64,000 nucleotides of DNA from Rhodanobacteraceae bacterium (lineage in GTDB: Bacteria; Pseudomonadota; Gammaproteobacteria; Xanthomonadales; Xanthomonadaceae). Positions within the stretch are counted from its first letter, which is position 1, and each line of letters starts with the position of its first letter. Below, piece by piece: positions 8,820 through 17,189 of this stretch. The stretch is taken from positions 1 through 64,000 of the forward strand of contig JACKOX010000007.1 of the NCBI GenBank assembly GCA_024233975.1, read 5' to 3'. The translations under genes and the position numbers were made by a program. The notes under the pieces are model-generated. The model was not told where the DNA came from and did not search any database. It worked only from the letters and a program-made list of their open reading frames with translations.

Positions 8820-8914
8820 GATGCCCGGCAAATCCATCCCCGAGCGCCGCATTTGCCATCGCGACGGCCAGCCGGGATCATAACCAAACCTACCCGTATG
8901 TGAGCCCAAAGCCG

Positions 8915-10948
8915 ATGTTTGACGGACTGCGATTCCTCCACTGGAAACCCGAACTGCGCGACGACGGCATCCTGATGCTGGGCCTGGACCGCGCCGACAG
9001 CCGCGTGAACACCCTGGCGCAGGCCGTGCTCGACGAGTTCAACCAGATCCTCGAGCGCATCGAGATCTCGCCGCCCAAGGGCGTGCTGATCCACTCATTG
9101 AAGGAGGCCGGCTTCATCGCTGGCGCCGATATCAGCGAATTCCAGGAATTCGACGCCAAGGGCACCGTCTACGACTCGATCCGCCGCGGCCAGTTGGTGC
9201 TGCAGCGACTGGCCGAGCTGCCCTGCCCGACCGTCGCCGCCATTCACGGTCACTGCATGGGCGGCGGCACCGAGCTGGCGCTGGCCTGCACCTACCGCGT
9301 GGCCAGCAATGACGACAGCACGCGCATCGCGCTGCCCGAGGTCATGCTCGGCATCTACCCGGGCTGGGGCGGCAGCGTGCGCCTGCCGCCGCTGGTCGGA
9401 GCGCCGGCCGCAATGGACATGATGCTTACCGGTCGTGGCCTGCGCGCCAGCCAGGCCCGCGCCATTGGCCTGGTCGACAAGCGCGTCGAGCAGCCGGTGC
9501 TGCTGGATGCCGCCATGACCCTGCTGCAGCGCGGCGCCTCACGCCCGATCAAGCAGCGTTTCATGGGCTGGGCCACCAACATCTGGCCGGTGCGGCAGAT
9601 CCTCGCGCCGATGATGCAAAAGCAGGTCGCGCGCAAGGCGCCCAAGGCGCACTACCCGGCGCCCTACGCGCTGATCAACACCTGGCGCAGCACCGGCGGC
9701 AGCATCGACAAGCGCCTGAAGGCCGAAGCCAAGTCGGTGACGAAGCTAGGCAGCACGCCGACCGCCCGCAACCTGATCCGCGTCTACTTCCTGCAGGAGC
9801 GCCTGAAGGGCCTCGGCGGCAAGGATCACGGCATCAAGAACGTCCACGTCATAGGCGCCGGCGTCATGGGTGGCGACATCGCCGCCTGGTGTGCGCTCAA
9901 GGGCTTCGAAGTCAGCCTGCAGGATCGCGAGCAGAAGTACATCGACCCGGCCATGGCGCGCGCCGCCAAGCTGTTCGAGAAAAAGGTCCGCGACGAGACC
10001 AAGCGCGCCGCCACCACCGCGCGCCTCAAGTCCGATGTCGAAGGCAAGCACGTCGCCGACGCCAACCTCGTCATCGAAGCCATCTACGAGAACCCGGAAG
10101 CCAAGAAGGCGCTGTACGAGCAGGTCGAAAAGACGCTGCCAAAGGACGCCATCCTCACCACCAACACCTCGTCGATCCCGCTCACCGAACTGCGCACGGA
10201 CATCGACGATCCCAAGCGCTTCGCTGGCCTGCACTACTTCAACCCGGTGGCGATGATGCCGCTGGTGGAAATCGTCCGCCACGACCAGATGGACCCGGCC
10301 ACCGCACAGCGCCTGGCCGCCTTCTGCCGCGCCATCGGCAAGCTGCCAGTGCCGGTCGCCGGCAGCCCCGGCTTCCTGGTTAACCGCATCCTGATGCCCT
10401 ACATGCTGGAGTCGATCCGCTGCCTCAACGAAGGCATCCCCGGCCCGGTGATCGACAAGACCGCACTCAAGTTCGGCATGCCAATGGGCCCGATCGAACT
10501 GGCCGACACCGTGGGCCTGGATGTCGCCGCGCACGTCGGCAAGATCCTGTCGGAATTCCTCGGCCTGCCGATCCCGGCGGGCATGGAAGAAAAACTGTCC
10601 GCCGGCCAGCGCGGGCGCAAGGACGGCCAGGGCTTCTACACCTGGGAAGACGGCAAGGCCAAGAAGCCCGAAGTCCCGACCGACTACAAGGCGCCCGAAG
10701 ACCTCGAAGACCGCCTGATCCTGCCGCTGCTAAACGAAGCCGTGGCCTGCCTGCATGAAGGCGTGGTCGACGACGCCGACCTGCTCGACGCCGGCGTCAT
10801 CTTCGGCACCGGCTTCGCCCCCTTCCGCGGCGGCCCCATCAACCACATCCGCAGCGAAGGCGCCGACAAGCTGAAGGCAAGACTCGAACAACTCGCCGCC
10901 CGCCACGGCGACCGCTTCAAGCCACGGCCGGGGTGGGATGCGGTGTGA
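8915..10948 (+). CDS. fadJ: Bifunctional enoyl-CoA hydratase / 3-hydroxyacyl-CoA dehydrogenase (FadJ/FadB alpha type)
   Basis: A 677-residue beta-oxidation alpha subunit. Residues 1-190 are a crotonase domain with oxyanion and catalytic elements FIAGADISEF, MGGGTELALAC and ALPEVMLGIYPGWGGS. Residues 305-485 are the NAD-binding 3HCDH domain, with the Rossmann motif VIGAGVMGG and the signature GLHYFNPVAMMPLVEIV. C-terminal 3HCDH repeats follow. It hydrates trans-2-enoyl-CoA and oxidises the 3-hydroxyacyl-CoA. The chosen ATG (MFDGLRF) fits the protein family; an in-frame GTG lies 15 nt upstream. It is divergent from rpoE. No thiolase (fadA/fadI) is adjacent, and FadB versus FadJ cannot be decided by eye. 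Confidence 0.9.
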   Translation: MFDGLRFLHWKPELRDDGILMLGLDRADSRVNTLAQAVLDEFNQILERIEISPPKGVLIHSLKEAGFIAGADISEFQEFDAKGTVYDSIRRGQLVLQRLAELPCPTVAAIHGHCMGGGTELALACTYRVASNDDSTRIALPEVMLGIYPGWGGSVRLPPLVGAPAAMDMMLTGRGLRASQARAIGLVDKRVEQPVLLDAAMTLLQRGASRPIKQRFMGWATNIWPVRQILAPMMQKQVARKAPKAHYPAPYALINTWRSTGGSIDKRLKAEAKSVTKLGSTPTARNLIRVYFLQERLKGLGGKDHGIKNVHVIGAGVMGGDIAAWCALKGFEVSLQDREQKYIDPAMARAAKLFEKKVRDETKRAATTARLKSDVEGKHVADANLVIEAIYENPEAKKALYEQVEKTLPKDAILTTNTSSIPLTELRTDIDDPKRFAGLHYFNPVAMMPLVEIVRHDQMDPATAQRLAAFCRAIGKLPVPVAGSPGFLVNRILMPYMLESIRCLNEGIPGPVIDKTALKFGMPMGPIELADTVGLDVAAHVGKILSEFLGLPIPAGMEEKLSAGQRGRKDGQGFYTWEDGKAKKPEVPTDYKAPEDLEDRLILPLLNEAVACLHEGVVDDADLLDAGVIFGTGFAPFRGGPINHIRSEGADKLKARLEQLAARHGDRFKPRPGWDAV

Positions 10949-11280
10949 TTCGATCGACTTGCGTTGAATGTGATGCCATTCGATTTCAACTGGGCATTGG
11001 ATCGTACAACCAATCTCGACGCCTTCAAGTTGGCAAACGTCAAACTTGCCCCAGAGTGACTAGTCCTTATGTGGACCGAAATAACTAACCTACCGGCAAT
11101 CGTTCAAGGCGCGCTCGGATCCGCACTATTTGCTGCCATACTTTTTTGGGCGCAGCGGACATTTCGCTTTCTTTCTGATCGCTATTCGAAGCATTCAAGG
11201 AAGGCACGCATAGCGTGGCTAGTTAACGAAATGCTTAGGGCCTGTTAACACTAATCGATCTGCGCGCTATACTGCGTTGC

Positions 11281-11688
11281 ATGGAAATCTCCTCCGAGCA
11301 ATTCGCACAGATTGAGCATTGCCTGCCGCTTCAACGTGGCAATGTCAGCATGACCAACCTCCAGGTCGTCAATGCCATCCTGTATGTGGCGGAGCATGGT
11401 TGTAAGTGGCGCGGTCTACCCAAACGATTCGGTAACTGGCACACCGTATATACGCGGATGAGTCGCTGGGCCAAGGCAGGCGTGCTGGATCGGATGTTCG
11501 CCGAATTGCAGAAGTCCCAGATCGTTCGCATCAAGATTGAGGCTGTCTCGCTCGACTCGACGAGCGTCAAGGTTCATCCCGACGGGACCGGTGCTCGAAA
11601 AAAAACGGCCCGCAATCCATCGGCAAATCACGCGGAGGCTGGAACACCAAGGTTCATATGGTTGCCGCAGATGAAAGGACCGCCATAA
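11281..11688 (+). CDS. IS5-family transposase, first frame (N-terminal part)
   Basis: Residues 1-80 form the DUF4096-type N-terminal domain (QFAQIEHCLPLQRGN, HGCKWRGLPKRFGNWHTVYTRMSRW). The first DDE aspartate is in SLDSTSVKVHPDG. After GAR the frame meets eight A residues (11598-11605). A -1 slip on A AAA AAA leads into the second frame, giving a full transposase with the join reading KKNGPQSIGKSRGGWNTKVH. Without the slip the product ends as a truncated 135-residue protein that may act as an inhibitor. Confidence 0.85.
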   Translation: MEISSEQFAQIEHCLPLQRGNVSMTNLQVVNAILYVAEHGCKWRGLPKRFGNWHTVYTRMSRWAKAGVLDRMFAELQKSQIVRIKIEAVSLDSTSVKVHPDGTGARKKTARNPSANHAEAGTPRFIWLPQMKGPP

Positions 11689-12044
11689 CGTTCGGTCTTA
11701 GTCCTGGCCAGATGCACGACGCACCGGCTGGGCGAGCGCTGTTGACGCACCTGGGGCCCGTGGATCGTCCGGTGCATCTGCTGATGGATCGCGCGTACGA
11801 AGGCGATGAAACCCGGCAGCTTGCGCTCGACCTTGGCTTCATCCCGGTTGTTCCACCAAAGTCCAATCGCATTGAGCCGTGGGAATACAACCGGGCGCTG
11901 TACAAGCGGCGCAATGAGGTCGAACGGCTATTCCGTCGCCTGAAGGGCTATCGCCGCATCTTTTCCCGATTTGAGAAGCTCGACGTGATGTTTCTGGGCT
12001 TCCTTTGCTTCGTCCTTGTCATCGACGGACTGAGGATGTGTTAA
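11658..12044 (+). CDS. IS5-family transposase, second frame (catalytic C-terminal part)
   Basis: It carries the second catalytic Asp (HLLMDRAYEGDETR) and the catalytic Glu (RRNEVERLFRRLKGYRRI) of a DDE transposase, so activity needs fusion to the first frame. It overlaps that frame by about 30 nt in the -1 register. A free ATG (MVAADERTA) exists, but expression as a fusion is the usual mode in this IS group. The frame ends in the right terminal repeat. Confidence 0.85.
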   Translation: MVAADERTAITFGLSPGQMHDAPAGRALLTHLGPVDRPVHLLMDRAYEGDETRQLALDLGFIPVVPPKSNRIEPWEYNRALYKRRNEVERLFRRLKGYRRIFSRFEKLDVMFLGFLCFVLVIDGLRMC

Positions 12045-12310
12045 CAGGCCCTAGATACCAGGCGGCAGTTGCAAAAGATCACCAAACATTCGTTTACCTC
12101 ATAGTCTCGTTGATGTACCGGGCATCTCGTTCTTTCCTCGTCGCGATGATGTGGTTAGTTCTTGGCGTCAGCGCGTCGCATTGGTTGCCAATTGCGGCAA
12201 TCGTTGGGGGGGCGGGAGCTATGTACTACCTACTCCGAGCATACGAATCAATATGGTACGTCCCCGGTCTTGTAGACACCTGATAGGGTGTTTTTCAGAT
12301 CGGAGGATGT

Positions 12311-12589
12311 ATGACCAACAAGCGATACACGGACGAGTTCAAGGCGGAAGCCATCAAGCAGGTCACTGAGCGTGGGTATCCGGTGGCCGATGTCGCGGAG
12401 CGACTTGGGGTTTCCAGTCACAGCCTGTACGCCTGGCTGCGTGAGCACGGCGTCAGTCGCCAGGCGCGTCGGGAGCAGCAGGGAGTCGACCTGCAGCAGG
12501 AGAACCAGCGGCTGCGCGCCGAGTTGCGACGGGTTGAAGAGGAGCGCGACATCCTAAAAAAGGCCGCCGCGTACTTTGCCAGGGGGTAA
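12311..12589 (+). CDS. IS3-family transposase OrfA
   Basis: A 92-residue helix-turn-helix protein (RYTDEFKAEAIKQVTERGYP, ADVAERLGVSSHSLYAWLR) with a leucine-zipper-like helix (LQQENQRLRAELRRVEEERD), the standard OrfA layout that binds terminal repeats and dimerises. Near the end, ATCCTAAAAAAGGCC (about 12550-12564) is a typical A AAA AAG site for -1 frameshifting to make OrfAB. It is preceded by a clear GGAGG at 12301-12305. Confidence 0.93.
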   Translation: MTNKRYTDEFKAEAIKQVTERGYPVADVAERLGVSSHSLYAWLREHGVSRQARREQQGVDLQQENQRLRAELRRVEEERDILKKAAAYFARG

Positions 12590-12642
12590 GGGCAAAGTAC
12601 GGCTTCATTCGCGAGCACCAGCAGGCATTTCGGATCACGACC

Positions 12643-13458
12643 ATGTGTCGGGTACTGAAGGTCGAGCGCAGCGGTTTCTACGCCTGGCTGGCCAAGCCGC
12701 AGTCGGACCGGGCCATCGAGGATGCCCGCTTGCTCACGCTGATCGAAGCGGCCTATCTGGCCAGCGGTGGCGTTTACGGTAGTCGCAACATCCATCGCGA
12801 CCTGATCGAGTCGGGTGAGCGCGTGGGCAAACATCGCGTTGCCCGCCTGATGCGGGAGAACGGGCTGCGTTCCGTGCGATCACCCCAGCGGCGGCGTTAC
12901 AAGACGGGCAAGCCGTCGGTGGTCGCGCCCAACCGTCTGCAGCGACAATTCACCGTCGCGGGTCCGGATCAGGCCTGGGTCACGGACATCACCTACCTGC
13001 GCACCGTGGAAGGCTGGCTGTATCTGGCCGTCGTGCTGGATCTGTATTCACGTGCCGTCATTGGCTGGTCGATGAAACCCACGTTGGCCCGGGAGCTTGC
13101 GCTGGATGCTCTGCTGATGGCGATCTGGCGGCGCCGCCCGAAGGGCGACGTCGTCATCCACTCCGACCAGGGCGTGCAATACGGCAGTGATGACTGGCAG
13201 CGATTCTGTCGCGAACACGGTTTGCAGGTGAGCATGAGCCGGCGTGGCAACTGCTGGGACAACTCGGTCGCCGAATCCTTCTTCAGCAGCCTGAAAAAGG
13301 AGCGCGTGCGCGGGAAAGTCTACCCATCACGCGATGCTGCGCGGGCTGATGTGTTCGACTACATGGAAGTGTTCTACAACCGACAGCGCCGTCATGGGCA
13401 CAATGGTGGCCTGTCACCCGTAGCGTTCGAGGCAGCTCACCCAACTCGGCCGCTGTAA
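12643..13458 (+). CDS. IS3-family transposase OrfB (integrase catalytic domain)
   Basis: 271 residues from its own ATG; in the fused form the -1 frame begins near 12560 and adds KYGFIREHQQAFRITT before this Met. An HTH_21 region (residues 45-85) is followed by an rve/DDE integrase core: WVTDITYL (first D), VIHSDQGVQYGS (second D) and NCWDNSVAESFFSSLK (E). The C-terminus FYNRQRRHGHNGGLSPVAFE is standard for IS3 OrfB. The frame is intact. Confidence 0.94.
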   Translation: MCRVLKVERSGFYAWLAKPQSDRAIEDARLLTLIEAAYLASGGVYGSRNIHRDLIESGERVGKHRVARLMRENGLRSVRSPQRRRYKTGKPSVVAPNRLQRQFTVAGPDQAWVTDITYLRTVEGWLYLAVVLDLYSRAVIGWSMKPTLARELALDALLMAIWRRRPKGDVVIHSDQGVQYGSDDWQRFCREHGLQVSMSRRGNCWDNSVAESFFSSLKKERVRGKVYPSRDAARADVFDYMEVFYNRQRRHGHNGGLSPVAFEAAHPTRPL

Positions 13459-13567
13459 ACGCCTACAAGACCGGGGACGTACCAGATGATCCAAGAGTAT
13501 GCATCATGTTTAATGGGGCCTGAGTAATTAGCCTACGCTCGAAAGGGTCGACAATTCCGGAGAATCG

Positions 13568-13942
13568 ATGTTCGACCACGTCGTCATCAGCGTCGGCGAC
13601 TACGCCGCGAGCAAGGCATTCTTCGAGCAGGCGCTGGCGCCGCTTGGCGTCGAAGTAGTTGCGGAAAACCAGCTGGGCGTCGAACTCTGCCGTCCCGATG
13701 GCGTGTCTTCGCTGTGCATCCGCCTGGAGCCGGTTGCCGATCATCCGCATCTGCATCTGGCGTTCACGGCGGAGAACCGGCAGCAGGTGGAAGCCTTCCA
13801 TCTCGCGGCACTGGCCGCCGGCGGCAAGGACAACGGCGCACCGGGCCTGCGACCGGAATATCACGCCAACTACGACGCCGCCTTCGTGATCGGCCCGGAC
13901 GGCCACAACATCGAAGCGGTCTGCCATGAGCACGAAGCCTGA
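13568..13942 (+). CDS. VOC-family (glyoxalase/bleomycin-resistance-like) protein
   Basis: A 124-residue single VOC domain (MFDHVVISVGDYAASKAFFEQ ... GPDGHNIEAVCHE) of the short glyoxalase-like type. Candidate metal ligands are His4 near the start, the HLHLAF histidines (about residues 60-64) and Glu119 in HNIEAV. The substrate cannot be told. It has its own short upstream region after the IS3 element and sits alone. Confidence 0.85.
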   Translation: MFDHVVISVGDYAASKAFFEQALAPLGVEVVAENQLGVELCRPDGVSSLCIRLEPVADHPHLHLAFTAENRQQVEAFHLAALAAGGKDNGAPGLRPEYHANYDAAFVIGPDGHNIEAVCHEHEA

Positions 13943-14037
13943 CGGTGCATTGGGACGAAGCGCTCGGACCTGCCCCGACCTTTCCTGAGATGATGCTGTC
14001 CATTGGCCGCCTAACGCGGCGTATGGTTGCTAGCCGC

Positions 14038-14337
14038 ATGTTCCGCAGACTGCTTCCCCTCATCGCCGTGCTGGCCCTCGCCGGCTGTACCACCAGCAAC
14101 CCGGGCGCGCTCGAAGGCAGCTGGACGGCAACGGAGCCGTTTCCGGTAAACGTGACCTTTCGCGATGGCGAAATGGAAGCCATGGGCAAGACCCGCAAGG
14201 TCTCCTACAAGGCCAGCGGCAACGAGGTCCACGTCACCTACCTGGATGGCGCAAACAAGGATCGGACGTTCATCTACACTGTGATCGACGCCGACACGCT
14301 GCGCTCGGACACTGGCACCTTCCGTCGCTCGCAGTAA
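14038..14337 (+). CDS. Small outer-membrane-type lipoprotein, unknown function
   Basis: A 99-residue product starting at MFRRLLPLIAVLALAGC, a textbook lipoprotein signal with Cys at about residue 17. The mature part (about 82 residues) is beta-rich and ends with DADTLRSDTGTFRRS, resembling a small lipocalin-like or META-like stress lipoprotein, but no family was recognised. Upstream in-frame Mets (14023 and further) would spoil the signal peptide, so they were not used. Confidence 0.65.
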   Translation: MFRRLLPLIAVLALAGCTTSNPGALEGSWTATEPFPVNVTFRDGEMEAMGKTRKVSYKASGNEVHVTYLDGANKDRTFIYTVIDADTLRSDTGTFRRSQ

Positions 14338-14470
14338 CCGGCTCCAAACTCACTGCCGTCGACATACTTTTCGACACGCCTGCTTTTACTTTGGTCCGGA
14401 AGAGCACTGCACCGCGCATCCAGTTCCGTTAGGCTCCCACTGACCTGTCTGCAATGAAGGGAGCTGAGCC

Positions 14471-15019
14471 ATGACATCCGCGCGATCCTGGCCGAAGGCG
14501 ATTGGCTTCTCGATACCGGCGCTGCTGCTGTGGGGACTCACGGCGCTGTTTCTGTGGGCCGGGCTGGCGAACACCTGGTACGGCTGGGTTAGCCTGGACT
14601 GGCCGGTGGCGGAAGGCCACATCCTGCGCACGGACATCGAAGAAGTGCGGTCGAACAAGCAGGACACCGGCGACGCCAACACCACCGCCAACTGGAAACC
14701 GGGTGGGCAGATCATCCGTTATCGGCCGATCATTGAATACCAGTGGCAGGTGGATGGCGGCACCTATCAGCGTCACCGCATCGATTTCTCCGCCGCCAAG
14801 GCGAACGAGGAAACGCGTGAAGCTGCCGAGGCGATCATCGCGCCCTACCCGGTCGGTTCCACCGTGGACATCCACTACGATCCGAACAAGCCGTCACGCG
14901 GCATCCTCAAGCCGGGCGCGCACTGGGACGGCCTCGGCGTCACGTTGATCGCCGCCTTTGTCCTCGCGGTGTTTGCATTGGTTTTTTCGGTGCTGGCGTT
15001 CCGCAGCCTGCGGAAGTGA
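14471..15019 (+). CDS. DUF3592-type membrane protein
   Basis: 182 residues with two transmembrane helices (about 12-36, FSIPALLLWGLTALFLWAGL, and 155-178, VTLIAAFVLAVFALVFSVLA) flanking a roughly 110-residue soluble region: GHILRTDIEEV, IIEYQWQVDGGTYQR, then PYPVGSTVDIHYDPNKPSR. This is the DUF3592 arrangement. Function is unknown; it may be an envelope protein. A ribosome binding site AGGGAG lies just upstream. Convergent with the next gene, 8 bp between stops. Confidence 0.8.
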   Translation: MTSARSWPKAIGFSIPALLLWGLTALFLWAGLANTWYGWVSLDWPVAEGHILRTDIEEVRSNKQDTGDANTTANWKPGGQIIRYRPIIEYQWQVDGGTYQRHRIDFSAAKANEETREAAEAIIAPYPVGSTVDIHYDPNKPSRGILKPGAHWDGLGVTLIAAFVLAVFALVFSVLAFRSLRK

Positions 15020-15027
15020 TTGCAACG

Positions 15028-15777
15028 CTATCGCGCGTTCTGCTCGGCCTGCTTCAGGCGCCGCAGCAGCGGCTTGTTGATTTCGCGGTTGGCGCGATTC
15101 CAGCGGCTCATGGCACGGTCGATCTCGGCTCGCAGGCGCGCAGCCGTCTCGCGTTCGCCCTGGCGAAAGCTGAAGATCGCGTATTCGACCAGGCTTTCGA
15201 AGGTGCCGAAGCGCTCGTTGGCGGCCATGAATGCGCTGCGAGCTTCGTCGATGCGACCTTCCGCCGCCAGTGACTGCGCACGACGGAGGGCAATTTCCTC
15301 AGGGCGGTAGTCCGGGCGGTTCTGCTGCAACCAGTCGAGATGCCCGACGGCACGTGCCACCTCACCGCTTTCGAACCAGGCCCGCGCGGCACTGTAGCGG
15401 ATGTGCGGATCGTCACCGTGGATGCCGTTGAGGGCGGATTCGAAGCTGACTGCTGCGTCGCTCGGGTGCCCGGCTTCCAGCAATGCCTGCGCGAGGCGCA
15501 TGCGGTTGTCCGGCGTCGGCGCCTGGTCGCAGGCCAATCGCGCCTGACGCAGCTCCTTGGTCGGGTGGATGACCCTGGCGGCGGCCCCGGCGGCGCGGGT
15601 GGCGCCGTGTGACAGGCGCGAGCCCGGCAGGTACATCGTCACGAAATACACGACGCTGCCAAACAGCGGGAAGCTGAAAAGGATGATCAGCCAGTACAGC
15701 GCGTGACCGCGCCGTACCACGTCGACGGCGAAGAACAGGGCAATGAGGACGTGAAGACCGAGACCGATATAGGGCAC
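15028..15777 (-). CDS. Membrane-anchored TPR protein
   Basis: 249 residues from a GTG at 15777 with GGAG upstream. Two hydrophobic helices at the N-terminus (GLGLHVLIALFFAVDVV and ALYWLIILFSFPLFGSVVYF) are followed by tetratricopeptide-like repeats (about 95-225; LAQALLEAGHPSDAAVSFESAL, ARAWFESGEVARAVGHLDWL, RAQSLAAEGRIDEARSAF). An extension to 15966 is open but runs antisense-like through pilZ and has shadow composition. It is the last gene after pilZ in the leftward housekeeping run. Probable scaffold or envelope-assembly role; the partner is unknown. Confidence 0.78.
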   Translation of the reverse strand: MPYIGLGLHVLIALFFAVDVVRRGHALYWLIILFSFPLFGSVVYFVTMYLPGSRLSHGATRAAGAAARVIHPTKELRQARLACDQAPTPDNRMRLAQALLEAGHPSDAAVSFESALNGIHGDDPHIRYSAARAWFESGEVARAVGHLDWLQQNRPDYRPEEIALRRAQSLAAEGRIDEARSAFMAANERFGTFESLVEYAIFSFRQGERETAARLRAEIDRAMSRWNRANREINKPLLRRLKQAEQNAR

Positions 15778-15799
15778 GACAGGCTCCGGTCGACGCGGC

Positions 15800-16159
15800 T
15801 TACATCGTATGCGTGGGCTTGTCGGCGTTGAGCATGCCGGCGAGCAGGGTTTCGATCTTGGTACGGGCGGTTTCGGCTTCCTGCGAGGCGTTGAACTGCA
15901 CGCCGATGCCAGCGGTGCGATTGCCCTGGGCGCCGGCCGGGGTGATCCATACCACCTGGCCGGCAACCGGCAGGCGCTCCTTCTCGTCCATCAGCGTGAG
16001 CAGGATGAAGACTTCGTCACCGACGCTGTAGCGTTTGGTGGTGGGCACGAAGATGCCGCCATTGCTGATGAAGGGCATGTAGGCGTTGTAGAGCGCGCCC
16101 TTGTCCTTGATCGCCAGCGACAGGATGCCCTGTCTTGCCATTCCGCCGAGGCCTGCCAT
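15800..16159 (-). CDS. pilZ: PilZ-domain protein (type IV pilus PilZ)
   Basis: 119 residues that closely follow the canonical PilZ protein: ARQGILSLAIKDKGALYNAY, GGIFVPTTKRYSVGDEVFIL and VAGQVVWITPAGAQGNRTAG. The RxxxR and D/NxSxxG motifs that bind cyclic-di-GMP are not present at the N-terminus, as in the founding PilZ of Pseudomonas and Xanthomonas, which is needed for type IV pilus assembly and does not bind the nucleotide. It lies downstream of holB, as in those genomes. Confidence 0.92.
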   Translation of the reverse strand: MAGLGGMARQGILSLAIKDKGALYNAYMPFISNGGIFVPTTKRYSVGDEVFILLTLMDEKERLPVAGQVVWITPAGAQGNRTAGIGVQFNASQEAETARTKIETLLAGMLNADKPTHTM

Positions 16160-16208
16160 GTGCTTCCCCTGATCTTATGTGTGCATCGGTTCGGGTGGTT
16201 GCGACGGC

Positions 16209-17189
16209 TCAGGCCGCCGACTCGCTGAAAGCGACGCGCCAGTCCAGCAGCAGTTCGCCAATCAGCAGTTCATGGCGGATCGTGGTGCCAAACAGGCCGC
16301 GAGCCCGGTTGGCGCGATCCGCCCACGCGGCAAGCTTGGGAAAATCGACGCGAGCGGTCAAGCCTGACGGCGCTTCGAGGGTAGCCAGCTTCTTGCGACC
16401 CAGCTCGCGCACCAGCTCCACGGCAAGCTCCAGGCGCAGCGTTGGCCGATCTGCCATCCACTCCTTGGCCAGCGCAAACGGCGCCTGCTTGCCAGTGGCG
16501 GCATTGCCGAGATCGCGTCGCACCGCCTTCTGCAGGGCGATCACGTCGTCTTCGATGTAGCTGATCGCGCGCAGCGGCAGGCCGTCCGCCAGATCCAGTG
16601 CTATCTCCGCCGTTTCGCGGGGGTGGCCCTGCGATGCCATCCATGCCAGCGCTTCGTCGCGGCTCGGCGGCCTGGGTGCAAAGCGCTGGCAGCGGCTGCG
16701 CAGCGTGATCGCGAGGCGCTCGGGGCGATCCGCCACCAGCATCAGGAAGCGACCCGGCTGCGGCTCTTCGAGCGTTTTCAGCAGCGCGTTGGCCGCATTG
16801 GCGTTCATGGCGTCGGCGGGATCGAGCACGGCGACCACGGCAGCACCGTGCTGCGCGGTGAGGTTGAGGCTGTCGCTGAGTCTGCGAATCTGCGCAACGG
16901 TCAGCTCGGTACGCAGCTTGCCGTCCTTGCGCTCCTCGAAACTGACGCGACGGAAATCCGGATGACTGCCGACCTGCAACTGCCGGCAGTCGCGGCACTC
17001 GCCGCAGGCCAGGCCATCGCGCGGGTCGCGGCACAGGATGCGCTGCGCCAGTCGTTCGGCAAAGGCGCGCTTGCCCAGACCGGATGGACCGCCGACCAGC
17101 AGCGCATGCGCAAGCCGACCGTCGGCAAAGAGGCGACCGACGCGCGCGACTTCGGCGTCGACCCAAGGCATGGCCACGCTGTCGCTCAC
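16209..17189 (-). CDS. holB: DNA polymerase III subunit delta-prime
   Basis: 326-residue clamp-loader subunit. It has a degenerate Walker A loop (GGPSGLGKRAFAERLAQ), the zinc module CRDPRDGLACGECRDCRQL (about residues 53-71), the AVVAVLDPADAMNANAANAL segment, and the LLKTLEEPQPGRFLMLVAD / LRSRCQRF clamp-loader signatures. It helps load the sliding clamp together with gamma/tau, which is encoded at 37-39 kb. Its start overlaps the tmk stop by 4 nt. Confidence 0.93.
   Translation of the reverse strand: MSDSVAMPWVDAEVARVGRLFADGRLAHALLVGGPSGLGKRAFAERLAQRILCRDPRDGLACGECRDCRQLQVGSHPDFRRVSFEERKDGKLRTELTVAQIRRLSDSLNLTAQHGAAVVAVLDPADAMNANAANALLKTLEEPQPGRFLMLVADRPERLAITLRSRCQRFAPRPPSRDEALAWMASQGHPRETAEIALDLADGLPLRAISYIEDDVIALQKAVRRDLGNAATGKQAPFALAKEWMADRPTLRLELAVELVRELGRKKLATLEAPSGLTARVDFPKLAAWADRANRARGLFGTTIRHELLIGELLLDWRVAFSESAA

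Larger units (their letters stand above)
11238..12051 (+). mobile_element. IS5-family (IS427-like) insertion sequence, 814 bp
   Basis: Perfect 14-bp terminal inverted repeats, GGGCCTGTTAACAC at 11238-11251 and its complement at 12038-12051, are flanked by a direct TA on both sides (11236-11237, 12052-12053). Two overlapping transposase frames are joined by a probable -1 frameshift. The stop codon of the second frame lies inside the right repeat. Everything looks intact, so the element may be active or a recent arrival. Confidence 0.92.
12254..13484 (+). mobile_element. IS3-family insertion sequence, 1231 bp
   Basis: Perfect 22-bp terminal inverted repeats begin TGGTACGTCCCC at 12254-12275 and end with the complement at 13463-13484, so the element starts TG and ends CA as expected for IS3. 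It contains orfA and orfB joined by an A AAA AAG slippery site. The flanks are ATA on the left and GAT on the right, so no 3-4 bp target duplication is seen, unlike a simple fresh insertion. Confidence 0.93.
11069..13523 (+). pseudogene. Small membrane-protein gene broken by two insertion sequences
   Basis: If the IS5-like element with its TA duplication and the IS3-like element are removed, an open frame joins 11069-11237, 12054-12253 and 13485-13523. The rebuilt product is about 135 residues: a hydrophobic helix (GSALFAAILFW), a basic linker (RYSKHSRKARIAW), then two more hydrophobic segments (SFLVAMMWLVLGVSASHWLP and AAIVGGAGAMYYLL), ending DDPRVCIMFNGA. Codon frame is kept across both insertions with no internal stop. 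The pieces are AT-richer than their neighbours, suggesting acquisition by transfer. No family was recognised. The start has no obvious ribosome binding site, and the last exon-like part (12 codons) is uncertain because the second element shows no target duplication. Confidence 0.55.

Noticed and set aside
9746..10534. 262-residue minus-strand frame inside the beta-oxidation gene
   Set aside because: Antisense to a well-supported enzyme with its Rossmann and HxFNP signatures; composition is that of a shadow.
12054..12253. Separate small gene between the two IS elements
   Set aside because: The segment lacks its own start and joins in frame with the pieces on either side, so it is part of the broken gene.
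15778..15966. N-terminal extension of the TPR protein
   Set aside because: The extra 63 residues are antisense-like, overlap pilZ in a different frame and precede the natural membrane helix; the GTG at 15777 has a GGAG site.
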